Made by a program: the position numbers and the translations under genes | The notes under the pieces: generated by a model | Seen by the model: the letters and a program-made list of their open reading frames with translations, nothing else | What the model was told of the DNA's origin: nothing | The model's database searches: none | Origin: CAYXVF01 sp964468125 | GTDB taxonomy: Bacteria; Myxococcota; XYA12-FULL-58-9; CAYXVF01 | NCBI GenBank assembly: GCA_964468125.1 | Contig: CAYXVF010000129.1 | Coordinates: forward strand, 1-15,098 | Reading direction: 5' to 3' | DNA: 15,098 nt | Shown: one piece after another, positions 6,668-14,307 of the stretch | Position numbering within the stretch: the stretch's first letter is position 1 | Layout: every line of letters starts with the position of its first letter

Positions 6668-8168
6668 TTTTCCCGAGCTTCCGCTGCAGCTCTTGCAACG
6701 TCACCACCCCGAGTGGCGTGGTCAGCCCGTGGTGGTGGTAGACCACGACAAACCAAACGGCGTGGTGCTCTGGTCCAACGAAGCGGCGCGTGCCTCTCGC
6801 ATTCTTCCGGGAATGCGTTTTGCCGCGGGATTGTCTCTATGCGGCGAGCTGCGCGCGGGGACCGTGAGCAAGACACTCATTGACCGAGCACTCGACGACG
6901 TCGTCCGAGAGCTGCGCTGTTTCAGCCCGAGCGTCGAGCCTGCCGCCGGAGAGCCCGGTGTCTTTTGGCTCGACGCTTCGGGCCTGCGCCACCTCTACCC
7001 TTCTCTCGACCACTGGGCGGAGTCGCTCCACCGCCAGCTGTGCAAGAATCTCGAGCTTCAGTCCCTCACCACGGTGGGCTTCAGCCGCTTCGGCACCTAC
7101 GCCCTTGCCCGCGCCATGCGCCTTCCGCGAAAGCGAGGCAACGTCCGTTTTCATCGCGTGCTCCCCAGCGCCCGGGAGGAGCTGCGGGAGGCGGCACGGG
7201 TTCCCCTCGACCGGCTGAGCGTGTCTCCCAAGCTGCGCGACGCTCTCCAAAAGCTCGGGGTCCGCACCGTCGGCGACTTTGTGAAGCTGCCGCCAGGAGG
7301 CTTGAAGGAGCGATTCGGGCCCGACGCTTACGCACTACACCAGCGCATGGCGGGACTCTCCTGGCAGCCACTTCAGGGGCATGCCCCCGAAGAACCAGCG
7401 GAGAGCTGGCTCTACCTCGACCACGCGGAGACCGACACCACACGCTTGCTCTTCATCATCAAACGCCTGCTTCACGACCTCACCCTCGAGCTCCTCAACC
7501 GCCACCAAGTGGCGGTCGCCCTGGCTCTCACTCTACAGCTCGACACGAAACGCGAGCAGAAGGAGACCTTGAAGCCCGCCACTCCTACGCTGGATCTCGA
7601 GCAGTGGAGCGAGCTCGTTCGCCTCCGGCTTGAGAGCCTGGTACTGAAAGCTGGTATTCGCGAGCTACGTGTCCGCCTCGATGGAATCCCAGCGGAGGAA
7701 GAGCAGCTCCGGGCCTTTCAGGAGAACCCCAAGCGCAACCTAGACGCGGCGGCGCGTGCCTTTGCTCGACTGCGCGCGGAGTTCGGCGAGGACTGTGTCG
7801 TGCGCGCGGAGCTGCGCGAAGGGCACTTGCCTGAGGCGAGCTTTGGTTGGATCCCCTTGGAGCGAGCGCCTTTTCCCGAGCCAAAACCCGGCCCTCCGGA
7901 GAGCCGCCCCCTCGTTCGACGGCTCGTTCCACGCCCTACTCCCCTCCCGCCGCGTCAACGGCACGAACGCGACGACGGTTGGCTGGTCAAAGGGGTCGCA
8001 GCCGGCCCCGCCATAGACACTCAGGGACCTTTTACGGTTTCCGGAGGATGGTGGGTGCGCGAGGTGCGGCGCGACTACTACTTCGTGCAACTGCAAAACG
8101 ACGAGCTGCTCTGGGTCTTTTTCGACCGCCACCGACGACGCTGGTTCCTGCACGCGCAAGTCGAATGA
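6645..8168 (+). CDS. imuB: ImuB, catalytically dead Y-family polymerase-like mutasome hub
   Basis: ImuB is the Y-family-like adaptor that links DnaE2 to the beta sliding clamp during error-prone repair. The 507-aa product begins at GTG 6645, with Shine-Dalgarno GGGAG at 6633-6637, inside the imuA 3' end. The N-terminus reads DRWACVNFPELPLQLL: the metal-binding Asp of active Y-family polymerases is Asn8. The SxDE motif is degraded to SVEP (96-99), followed by FWLDASGLRHLY. HhH-type sequence lies near LQKLGVRTVGDFVKLPPGGLKERFG cut here at residues ~200-225. A clamp-binding motif QLRAF is at 354-358, followed by the conserved NLDAAARAFARLRAEFG region. The C-terminal ~45 residues (GGWWVREVRRDYYFVQL) resemble the small domain often fused to or near ImuB. 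The next dnaE2 gene is 2.2 kb away rather than adjacent. Confidence 0.92.
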   Translation: MDRWACVNFPELPLQLLQRHHPEWRGQPVVVVDHDKPNGVVLWSNEAARASRILPGMRFAAGLSLCGELRAGTVSKTLIDRALDDVVRELRCFSPSVEPAAGEPGVFWLDASGLRHLYPSLDHWAESLHRQLCKNLELQSLTTVGFSRFGTYALARAMRLPRKRGNVRFHRVLPSAREELREAARVPLDRLSVSPKLRDALQKLGVRTVGDFVKLPPGGLKERFGPDAYALHQRMAGLSWQPLQGHAPEEPAESWLYLDHAETDTTRLLFIIKRLLHDLTLELLNRHQVAVALALTLQLDTKREQKETLKPATPTLDLEQWSELVRLRLESLVLKAGIRELRVRLDGIPAEEEQLRAFQENPKRNLDAAARAFARLRAEFGEDCVVRAELREGHLPEASFGWIPLERAPFPEPKPGPPESRPLVRRLVPRPTPLPPRQRHERDDGWLVKGVAAGPAIDTQGPFTVSGGWWVREVRRDYYFVQLQNDELLWVFFDRHRRRWFLHAQVE

Positions 8169-8171
8169 CCC

Positions 8172-8548
8172 CGCGCGCTGGCCGCACCTTCGCTCCAGAT
8201 GAGGTCAAAGCTCTCCTCCTCGAAGGGCAGCTCCTCCATGTCGCCGATGCGGGTCTCGATACGCTCGTCGAGTCCCCGGCTCCGCGCGGTGTCCTTCAGT
8301 TGTCAGAGCAGAGGCTCGAAGAGATCGACCGCGACGATGCGCCCCTCTAGGACGCTGGCCAGGTGCAATGTCTGCGCACCCGTGCCACAGCCTAGGTCCA
8401 ACACCGCGGGTCGAGGAGGCAGCGCTTCGCAGTGGTGGAGCGCACGCAAAGTGGATGCGCGAGAACCGGGACCGAGCTGATCGAGGCCGTCGTGAGGCTC
8501 GAGCATGAGCTCGATCGCGCGATCGTCATTCAGTGACTGTGGTTTCGA
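8172..8548 (-). pseudogene. truncated class I SAM-methyltransferase remnant
   Basis: Read on the minus strand, this encodes the first half of a class I SAM-dependent methyltransferase: MLEPHDGLDQLGPGSRAST, then the SAM-binding motif I VLDLGCGTGAQTLHLAS (8350-8410 region), and the acidic loop VAVDLFEPLL. A TGA at 8303-8305 then interrupts the frame, but the protein clearly resumes in the same frame: QLKDTARSRGLDERIETRIG, DMEELPFEEESFDLIWSEGA. Homology ends around 8178, just beyond the imuB stop at 8168, so the C-terminal half is gone. There is also no good start codon: the frame is open back to 8551, with only CTG at 8533 and ATG at 8506. A single C-to-T change (CGA to TGA) would explain the stop. 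The gene is almost certainly dead. Confidence 0.75.
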
Positions 8549-9190
8549 CTACGGCTCAATCCAGCGGGCGAGCGTCCGAAGAAAGCGCGCGAGGGCTCGG
8601 CGAATCTGACTCAGCGGACCCTGCGGTCGGATCACCTCCGTGGGCGTGCGGCGAGAGGGATCGGTCGGGCCGGCGAGATCGTCGACAGGCACGTCGCCGA
8701 CGCTGTCGAAGGGATTGGGAGACTGTGCGAGCGGGCGCCTCTTGGCGGTGTCACGGCCGAGGTGATCCACACGCCAATCTTCGTCCTCACCGGCGGTCGG
8801 GTCCGTGAGCCGTTTGGGGTCGACCTTCTGTGGCTCGTTGCGATGCTCCCAGTCCTGCGCATCCCCCTCCGCTTGCTGTTCCTCGAGGCGAAAGCGCTCG
8901 TTTTTGAGCTGGCGCTCCGCTTCCGCTTCGCGCTCTTCCCTCGTCATCAGGCCGTCGAGGAGCTCCGCGCGGGCGCGGACCCCGGTCTGCCAGATGTCGT
9001 CGAATTCGTCCGGGGAGATGGTGAGCTGTTCGCCGTCGTCCAGGTCGGCGAGAAGATCGGGCTTGAGCGCCGGTCGAGCGGGAAGGGCCTGAGACAGATC
9101 CACGGAAGAGCTGCCGCTCACCACGGACGGATCGGTTCGGCGCTCCTCTTTGGAGCCGCCCTCATCGGGCGCCTCGTCTCGATTCGACAC
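8549..9190 (-). CDS. hypothetical charged protein with EFDD-x-W motif
   Basis: This 213-aa highly charged, probably partly disordered protein is not a family I recognise. It starts at GTG 9190 (MSNRDEAPDEGG), 15 bp after the stop of the 56-aa gene, without a visible Shine-Dalgarno, so expression may depend on read-through translation. An acidic motif LLADLDDGEQLTISPDEFDDIW (cut at residues 46-67) matches the neighbouring small protein. Residues ~82-110 (TREEREAEAERQLKNERFRL) look like a coiled coil. The C-terminus RRALARFLRTLARWIEP is a basic amphipathic helix that could contact membrane or a partner protein. It has no signal peptide or transmembrane span. It is followed on the same strand by the methyltransferase remnant, whose frame begins at this gene's stop codon. 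Confidence 0.65.
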   Translation of the reverse strand: MSNRDEAPDEGGSKEERRTDPSVVSGSSSVDLSQALPARPALKPDLLADLDDGEQLTISPDEFDDIWQTGVRARAELLDGLMTREEREAEAERQLKNERFRLEEQQAEGDAQDWEHRNEPQKVDPKRLTDPTAGEDEDWRVDHLGRDTAKRRPLAQSPNPFDSVGDVPVDDLAGPTDPSRRTPTEVIRPQGPLSQIRRALARFLRTLARWIEP

Positions 9191-9205
9191 GGTTCGCTGA
9201 GGTTT

Positions 9206-9376
9206 CTAGTCGTCGCGGAGCTCGGGACGGGTCCACTCGTCGTCGAATTCCATCGCGGTCACGCGGGTGGGGAGCTCCCCGTCGAGCTCATCGAGAACCG
9301 CTCCCCACTGGGGATCGTCTTCGAGACCTGCGAGTTCCGCTTCGTTGTTCTCGGGGCTCACGGTGGCATTGCTCAT
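9206..9376 (-). CDS. small acidic protein with EFDD-x-W motif (56 aa)
   Basis: This is a 56-aa strongly acidic protein of unknown family, starting MSNATVSPENNEAELAGL. It carries VLDELDGE (27-34) and MEFDDEW (42-48), the same short motif found in the 213-aa protein immediately downstream. The start at 9376 is supported by GAGGTG on the minus strand about 8 nt upstream. An ATG six bases earlier (9382) is an alternative, and the frame is open to 9412. The stop codon is 15 bp before the next gene, so the pair is likely one operon. The tiny acidic product could be an adaptor, inhibitor or antitoxin-like partner, but nothing in the sequence proves this. Confidence 0.65.
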   Translation of the reverse strand: MSNATVSPENNEAELAGLEDDPQWGAVLDELDGELPTRVTAMEFDDEWTRPELRDD

Positions 9377-9491
9377 GGTCATCACACCTCGAGTGGGGAC
9401 TCCATGCCGCACTCTCTGGGGTTGGCGCTCCTCGCATTCGACACCTCATTGCCGCAAAACGCCGAGTTGCGCCCGTTCGCTCTGGAGTAGT

Positions 9492-9518
9492 GCAAGCGGG
9501 GGGCCAACCCCACTTTGC
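9492..9518. repeat. inverted repeat, intergenic
   Basis: GCAAGCGGGG (9492-9501) and CCCCACTTTGC (9508-9518) form an imperfect stem with one bulge and one mismatch around GGCCAA. It lies in the ~218-bp gap between the TPR gene's 3' end and the 56-aa gene's start. It may be part of a terminator or of the promoter region for the small gene pair. There is no U-tract on either strand. Confidence 0.35.
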
Positions 9519-9545
9519 CTCCATGTGTCTCCACTCTAGGGTGAT

Positions 9546-9587
9546 CCCCCCGAGCATGGATGTGCACCGGGTCACACATCGAGGGGG
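9546..9587 (-). terminator. possible hairpin terminator of the TPR gene
   Basis: On the minus strand, directly after the TPR gene's stop at 9595, CCCCC (complement of 9583-9587) pairs with GGGGG (complement of 9546-9550). An inner GATGTG/CACATC stem uses 9559-9564 and 9575-9580. The hairpin is GC-strong but is not followed by a run of U, so a Rho-independent terminator is only a possibility. Confidence 0.4.
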
Positions 9588-9594
9588 TTATCGA

Positions 9595-10245
9595 TCATCG
9601 ACCGAAAAAAAGTGCGCGAAGATAGCGACCAAAGTCTCCCGGCGAGCGGCGGATGCGGGCCATTTGTCCCCGAACCAAGCGCAGCTCGTCGCGTGTGCGT
9701 TCTTCCTGCGCGAGGCGATCCAAGAGCACCATCGCATCGTGGCGCTGACCGACCATGGCGAGGGTACGGGCGAGGTCGAAACGCACGGCAAAGCTCGGCT
9801 CGACCCCTTCGAGGCGGCGGAGGACCTTCAGAGCCGCTTGCGCATTCTTTTTGCCTTTGAACTGCAGCCTTGCGCGCACGAGCACATCGATGGCTTCGGC
9901 GGTGCGCTCTTCCTCGAGATAGAGCTCGGCGGCCCTCTCCCAGCACTCGAGGCGGGCGGGAAGCTGCTCGACGGACTGCACCGCAACGCTCAGGGCTTTG
10001 GTGCGAAAACCCGCTCCATCAAACCCGTCGATGGCTCGCGCAAAATTGCGCCAGGCGTCACCGGGGCGCTTCGCTTTAACGAGGAGCGGCGCGATACGGG
10101 CGTGCGTTTCGTAGTCCTCGGGGTCCTGAGACAAGGCCTGCTCGTAGAGCTGGATCGCCTGGCCGATCTTGCCCCGCGTACGCGCTTTATGCGCCGCATC
10201 GAGGCATTCCCGACGGCTCTTTTCCCGTTGCTGCTTTCCCCACAT
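9595..10245 (-). CDS. tetratricopeptide repeat protein
   Basis: This 216-aa soluble protein is built of TPR-like helical pairs. The clearest repeat is GKIGQAIQLYEQALSQDPED (residues ~23-42), followed by degenerate units around HARIAPLLVKAKRPGDAWRN, CWERAAELYLEEERTAEAID, and FDLARTLAMVGQRHDAMVLL. The N-terminus MWGKQQREKSRRECLDAAHK is basic and has no signal peptide. The reading frame continues upstream to 10551, but that would run across the dnaE2 promoter and start. ATG 10245 is therefore preferred, although its Shine-Dalgarno is weak. The gene diverges from dnaE2 with 114 bp between starts. TPR proteins mediate protein contacts; the partner is unknown, and a link to the mutasome is only positional. 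Confidence 0.75.
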   Translation of the reverse strand: MWGKQQREKSRRECLDAAHKARTRGKIGQAIQLYEQALSQDPEDYETHARIAPLLVKAKRPGDAWRNFARAIDGFDGAGFRTKALSVAVQSVEQLPARLECWERAAELYLEEERTAEAIDVLVRARLQFKGKKNAQAALKVLRRLEGVEPSFAVRFDLARTLAMVGQRHDAMVLLDRLAQEERTRDELRLVRGQMARIRRSPGDFGRYLRALFFGR

Positions 10246-10321
10246 GGCGTGGCGCCAGGGTCCATCATCCGAGCCCACCACGGCAAGTAAAGAATCGCCG
10301 CAAATCGCGAACGGTACCCTC

Positions 10322-10349
10322 TTGACGACACTGAACGCGCGTTCATACT
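10322..10349 (+). promoter_or_regulatory. SOS promoter with LexA-type operator upstream of dnaE2
   Basis: A -35 TTGACG (10322-10327) and a -10-like CATACT (10344-10349) are 16 bp apart. TGAACGCGCGTTCA (10332-10345), a perfect 14-bp palindrome, fills the spacer and touches the -10. It matches the GAAC-N4-GTTC and CTGAAC...GTTCAG LexA-box classes. The ATG is 14 nt after the box, with no Shine-Dalgarno, so the mRNA is probably nearly leaderless. The layout is the same as at imuA. Confidence 0.8.
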
Positions 10350-10359
10350 CATCCGCACG

Positions 10360-13300
10360 ATGATTCCCTACGCGCCGCTGTGGTGTAAGAGCAACTTCTC
10401 CTTTCTCGAGGGGGCGAGCCATCCGGACGAGCTCGTAGAAGCGGCGTCCCTGATGGGGCTCTCCGCCCTCGCCCTCACGGACCGAGATGGCATCTACGGT
10501 GCGGTTCGCGCCCACATGCGTGCGAAAGATCTGGGGCTTCAGCTGATCCACGGCGCCCAGGTCACCCTGGAAGACCAGAGCCAGGTCGTGCTACTCGCTC
10601 AGAGCCGTGAAGGCTATGCCAATCTCTGTCAGCTCCTGTCCAAAGGGCGTTTGCGCTCACCCAAAGGCGAATCGTCCGTCCTCTGGGAAGAGGTCTACGC
10701 ACACGCGGGCGACTTGCTCCTGCTCTGGGGAGGCGAACGCAGCTTGCTCGCGGCCCCCGCGGATCCATCTCTGGTTGCGCACCGTTTGCGCGAGAGCTTT
10801 GGCGATCGGCTCTATGCCCTCCTCGCCCGCCACCGTCGAGCCCTCGACGTCGAGCTCGAAGGGCGAGTCCGTGATCGCGCACGCGCCTATGGACTGCCCC
10901 TCGTCGCAACCAACGAAGTCCTCTACCACGTTGCGGGGAGAAGACCGCTCCAGGATATTCTCACATGCATTCGTCACAGAACGTCACTCAGTGACGCCGG
11001 CCGTTTGATTCGCCCGAACGACGAATTTGCACTCAAGAACGACGCTCAAATGCGCCAGCTCTTCACCGACCTCCCCGAGGCCGTTGACCGCAGCTTGGAG
11101 ATCGCCAATCGGTGCCGCTTTTCGCTCGACGAGCTGCGCTATCGCTACCCTTCCGAGCGTCTGCCTGACAGCTGCAGCTCGATCGAGCACCTCACCAATC
11201 TGACCTATCAAGGCGCCAAGAAGCGCTACGGCAACCGTATCCCTCCCGCGGTAAAGGCACAGATCGAACGCGAGCTCGAGCTCATCGACGAGCTCGACTA
11301 CTGCGGCTACTTCCTCACGATGCATGAAATCGTGGAGTTCTGCCGTAGAAATGACATTCTCTGTCAAGGCCGAGGATCCGCGGCGAACTCGGCGGTGTGC
11401 TACTGCCTGGGAGTCACGGCGGTCGATCCGATCAAGCTCGATTTGTTGTTCGAGCGCTTCATCTCCCGCGAGCGCCGAGAGCCTCCCGACATCGACCTCG
11501 ACATCAGCCACGCACGCCGAGAAGAAGTCATTCAATGGGTCTACGACAAATACGGGCGCGATCACGCGGCGATGGTGGCGAACGTGATCCGCTACCGGCC
11601 GCGCTCCTCGATACGAGACGTAGGAAAAGCGCTCGGAATCCCCGAAACCACCCTGGACCGCACCGCAAAGCTGATGCCGCCGTTTGGCGGTGATGTGGGA
11701 GAAGCGGAGCTGCGACAAGCGGGGTTGGATCCGGACTCGGCCGCCCATCAGCAGCTCTTGAAGCTCTGCAACGAGATCCAGGACTTTCCACGCCACCTCT
11801 CGATCCACCCTGGCGGCTTTCTCCTCGGGCATGAGCCCGTCGCAACCTTGGTCCCGATCGAAAACGGCACGATGGAAAACCGCACGGTGATCCAGTGGGA
11901 CAAAGACGACCTCGAGGACATCGGTCTCTTCAAAGTCGACCTCTTGGGACTCGGCGCGCTCACCCAGCTCGACTACGCCTTCAAGCTGCTCAAAGAACAC
12001 CGCGAGCTCGATCTCTCGATGGCCACACTCCCGGTCGATGACCCGGAGACCTTCGACATGATCGGAACCGCGGACACGGTGGGGATTTTTCAGATCGAGA
12101 GTCGGGCGCAGATGAACATGCTGCCCCGGCTCAAGCCCCGCACCTATTACGACATCGTGATCGAGGTGAGCATCGTGCGTCCGGGCCCCATCACAGGCGG
12201 CATGGTCCACCCCTACCTTCGACGTCGAGCCGGCAAGGAAGAGGTGGAATATCCTCACCCCGATCTCGAACCGGTCTTGAAGAAGACACTCGGAGTCCCC
12301 CTCTTCCAGGAGCAGGTGATGAAGCTCGCGGTGGTGGCCGCGGATTATACTCCCGGTGAGGCGGATCAGCTGCGACGAGACATGGCCGCCTGGCGCCGCA
12401 CGGGACGCATCGACAAGCACCGCGAGATCCTCACCGAACGCATGCGCGCCAAGGGTATCGCCCCCGAGTTCGCGGAACGGGTCTTTGAGCAGATCCGTGG
12501 CTTTGGCTCCTACGGCTTCCCGGAGAGCCACGCCGCGAGCTTTGCGTTGGTGAGCTACGCCACGTCTTATCTCAAGTGCCACTACCCCGCTGAGTTTGCC
12601 TGCTCGCTCCTCAACGCCCAGCCGATGGGTTTCTACTCAGCAGCCACCATCATCGACGACGCCAAACGCCACGGCATCGAGGTGCGACCGATCGACGTCA
12701 ACCACAGCGAGTGGAATTGCACCCTCGAGCTCCGCCCGGGGGTCTCTGCGGAACAACGCTCCTCTCTCGGTCACGGCTCCCCCTTCGCGATACGAATGGG
12801 GCTGCGCTACGTCAAAGGGATCAGCGAAGCGCAGGGACAGCGGATTCTCCAGGCGAGACAGGAACGCTACTTCGATTCATTGAACGACTTCGTTCGCCGC
12901 ACGACCCTCGACGACCGCATGCTCGCCAAGCTCTCCGAGGCTGGGGCCTTGGAAGGCTTCGGGGTCAATCGCCGCGAAGCGCTGTGGGAGGTCCGCCACG
13001 CCGCACAGACCCGCAACCTGTCGCTGCCCTTCGAGTACCGCGAGAGCGCCCCTGCCTTCGAGCAGCTCGATCTCCTCGAGAAGATCCAATGGGACTACGA
13101 CACGAGCCACCACAGCGCCCGTGCCCATCCGCTGAGCGCGGTACGAGAGCAGCTCCGAAGTCAGGGTCTCCCCGACGCCCAAACACTCAGTCGTTACCCA
13201 GACGGTCGGCGCGCTCGATACGCGGGCATGGTGATCTGCAGGCAACGGCCCAGCACTGCCAAAGGTGTGGTGTTCATGACCCTCGAGGACGAGTCTGGCT

Positions 13301-13488
13301 TCGTGAATCTGGTCCTCTGGCAAGACGTGTACGAGCGCTACAAGCTGATCGCCAAAACCTCATCGTTTCTGGGAGTGAGCGGCCGAATTCAGTCGACCCA
13401 GAGTGTTGTACATTTAGTGGCAGAGAAGCTCTGGACCCCGAGCCTCGAGCGCCCCCCCTCCGAGGTCAGCAGCCGCGATTTTCACTGA
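10360..13488 (+). CDS. dnaE2: DnaE2, error-prone C-family DNA polymerase
   Basis: DnaE2 (ImuC) is the damage-inducible C-family DNA polymerase that performs error-prone translesion synthesis with ImuA and ImuB. The 1042-aa protein is full length. The N-terminal PHP domain (CKSNFSFLEGASHPDELVEA, ALTDRDGIYGAVRAH) lacks the HxH metal motif of proofreading PHP domains. The palm has GRGSAANSAVCYCLGVT and PPDIDLDIS with catalytic Asp379 and Asp381; the third Asp is Asp527 in LFKVDLLGLG. The fingers/HhH region follows, and an OB-fold begins near residue 953 (YAGMVICRQRPSTAKGVVF). The tau-binding C-terminus of replicative DnaE is absent, as expected. The start at 10360 matches the family N-terminus and sits 14 nt after the LexA-type box. 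The gene stands alone on its strand, apart from imuAB. Confidence 0.95.
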   Translation: MIPYAPLWCKSNFSFLEGASHPDELVEAASLMGLSALALTDRDGIYGAVRAHMRAKDLGLQLIHGAQVTLEDQSQVVLLAQSREGYANLCQLLSKGRLRSPKGESSVLWEEVYAHAGDLLLLWGGERSLLAAPADPSLVAHRLRESFGDRLYALLARHRRALDVELEGRVRDRARAYGLPLVATNEVLYHVAGRRPLQDILTCIRHRTSLSDAGRLIRPNDEFALKNDAQMRQLFTDLPEAVDRSLEIANRCRFSLDELRYRYPSERLPDSCSSIEHLTNLTYQGAKKRYGNRIPPAVKAQIERELELIDELDYCGYFLTMHEIVEFCRRNDILCQGRGSAANSAVCYCLGVTAVDPIKLDLLFERFISRERREPPDIDLDISHARREEVIQWVYDKYGRDHAAMVANVIRYRPRSSIRDVGKALGIPETTLDRTAKLMPPFGGDVGEAELRQAGLDPDSAAHQQLLKLCNEIQDFPRHLSIHPGGFLLGHEPVATLVPIENGTMENRTVIQWDKDDLEDIGLFKVDLLGLGALTQLDYAFKLLKEHRELDLSMATLPVDDPETFDMIGTADTVGIFQIESRAQMNMLPRLKPRTYYDIVIEVSIVRPGPITGGMVHPYLRRRAGKEEVEYPHPDLEPVLKKTLGVPLFQEQVMKLAVVAADYTPGEADQLRRDMAAWRRTGRIDKHREILTERMRAKGIAPEFAERVFEQIRGFGSYGFPESHAASFALVSYATSYLKCHYPAEFACSLLNAQPMGFYSAATIIDDAKRHGIEVRPIDVNHSEWNCTLELRPGVSAEQRSSLGHGSPFAIRMGLRYVKGISEAQGQRILQARQERYFDSLNDFVRRTTLDDRMLAKLSEAGALEGFGVNRREALWEVRHAAQTRNLSLPFEYRESAPAFEQLDLLEKIQWDYDTSHHSARAHPLSAVREQLRSQGLPDAQTLSRYPDGRRARYAGMVICRQRPSTAKGVVFMTLEDESGFVNLVLWQDVYERYKLIAKTSSFLGVSGRIQSTQSVVHLVAEKLWTPSLERPPSEVSSRDFH

Positions 13489-13639
13489 GCCCGTGGCGCG
13501 CGAGCGTGCGCTGAGGCAGATCCCCACGAACGAGGCACTCCGCCACGGTCACCGCGCCATTTGGTCAGGTGCGGCGCGGAACGGTGGCACACGCGTTGCA
13601 AACTTTCGCGTCTCGAACTCAAAGGAAAAGGAGAACGAA

Positions 13640-14215
13640 ATGGAAACCGCTGCACAAGCATCCGAAGTCCTCGGTGACATGGTCATCAGCCACACAGAGG
13701 GCGCGAACCTCGGCAGCGTCAAGGACGTCTACATCGACACGGCCAACAACTGCATTTCGGGGATCAGCTTTCGGCCGAACGTGATGACCGATACGTCTTG
13801 GATCGCCGCCAAGAACATCGAGCTCTTCGGCGAGGACGTGATCCTCGTATCGACCAAGGATGCTTCGATGGAGCTGGTCGGTGACGCGACCCAAGGCAAG
13901 AGCCTCCGCGAGCTCAAAGGTCATCCCGTGGTCACCGACGAGGGCAGACGCCTCGGCACGCTCGAAGACCTCGAACTCAACGGCGCGAACCGCACGATCA
14001 GCGAACTCTTCATCGACCAGCACCGTCACATCGCCGTGACCCCCGAGGAGATCAAGGTCGGACCTGACGAAATCGTGGTCCCCGCGAGCTACGAAAACCG
14101 GGTCGCGGACGATCCGAATCACGTCGGACTCATGGAGCGCATGAAAGAGCGGCGCACAAAGTTCGTTCAGTCGGTGAAAGGCGCAATGAGTCGCGACGAA
14201 GACAATGCTTCGTGA
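13640..14215 (+). CDS. tandem PRC-barrel domain protein
   Basis: This 191-aa cytoplasmic protein has two PRC-barrel domains, the small beta-barrel found in photosynthetic reaction centre H subunits, RimM and many stress proteins. Domain 1 spans residues ~6-75: ASEVLGDMVISHTEGANLG, VKDVYIDTANNCISGISFR, then SWIAAKNIELFGEDVILV. Domain 2 spans ~92-155: LKGHPVVTDEGRRLGTLED, ISELFIDQHRHIAVTPEEI, DEIVVPASYE. A charged helical tail follows (ERMKERRTKFVQSVKGAM). The start at 13640 has a strong Shine-Dalgarno, AAGGAG at 13628-13633, six bases upstream; the frame is open back to 13493 but is less likely there. It follows dnaE2 by about 150 bp and probably has its own promoter. Its exact role is unknown. 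Confidence 0.87.
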   Translation: METAAQASEVLGDMVISHTEGANLGSVKDVYIDTANNCISGISFRPNVMTDTSWIAAKNIELFGEDVILVSTKDASMELVGDATQGKSLRELKGHPVVTDEGRRLGTLEDLELNGANRTISELFIDQHRHIAVTPEEIKVGPDEIVVPASYENRVADDPNHVGLMERMKERRTKFVQSVKGAMSRDEDNAS

Positions 14216-14307
14216 GCGATCCGCGCATCCTCGTCACCTGGCTCGCGTTCTACACGCTTCGAGATGTAGTGTGGCTCGGCAACTCGCCGCAGACGCGGTA
14301 TGAGCGC

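Noticed and set aside
9190..9206. The small acidic gene plus the larger charged gene as a toxin-antitoxin pair
   Set aside because: Neither protein resembles a known toxin or antitoxin fold, and shared motif content argues for paralogy instead.
9490..10290. 266-codon plus-strand frame opposite the TPR gene
   Set aside because: The minus-strand frame has clear TPR helices and the plus-strand frame has no motif.
8169..10359. Possible mobile island between imuB and dnaE2
   Set aside because: No transposase, integrase, terminal repeats or target duplication seen, and base composition looks like the surroundings.
10984..12582. Open frame of 532 codons on the minus strand inside dnaE2
   Set aside because: It lies fully antisense to a conserved polymerase gene, has no recognisable domain, and is explained by GC-rich codon bias.
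13578..13612. GGAAC and CGTC reminiscent of an ECF sigma-factor promoter before the PRC-barrel gene
   Set aside because: The spacing is 26 bp, far from the 16-17 bp expected, so the match is probably chance.
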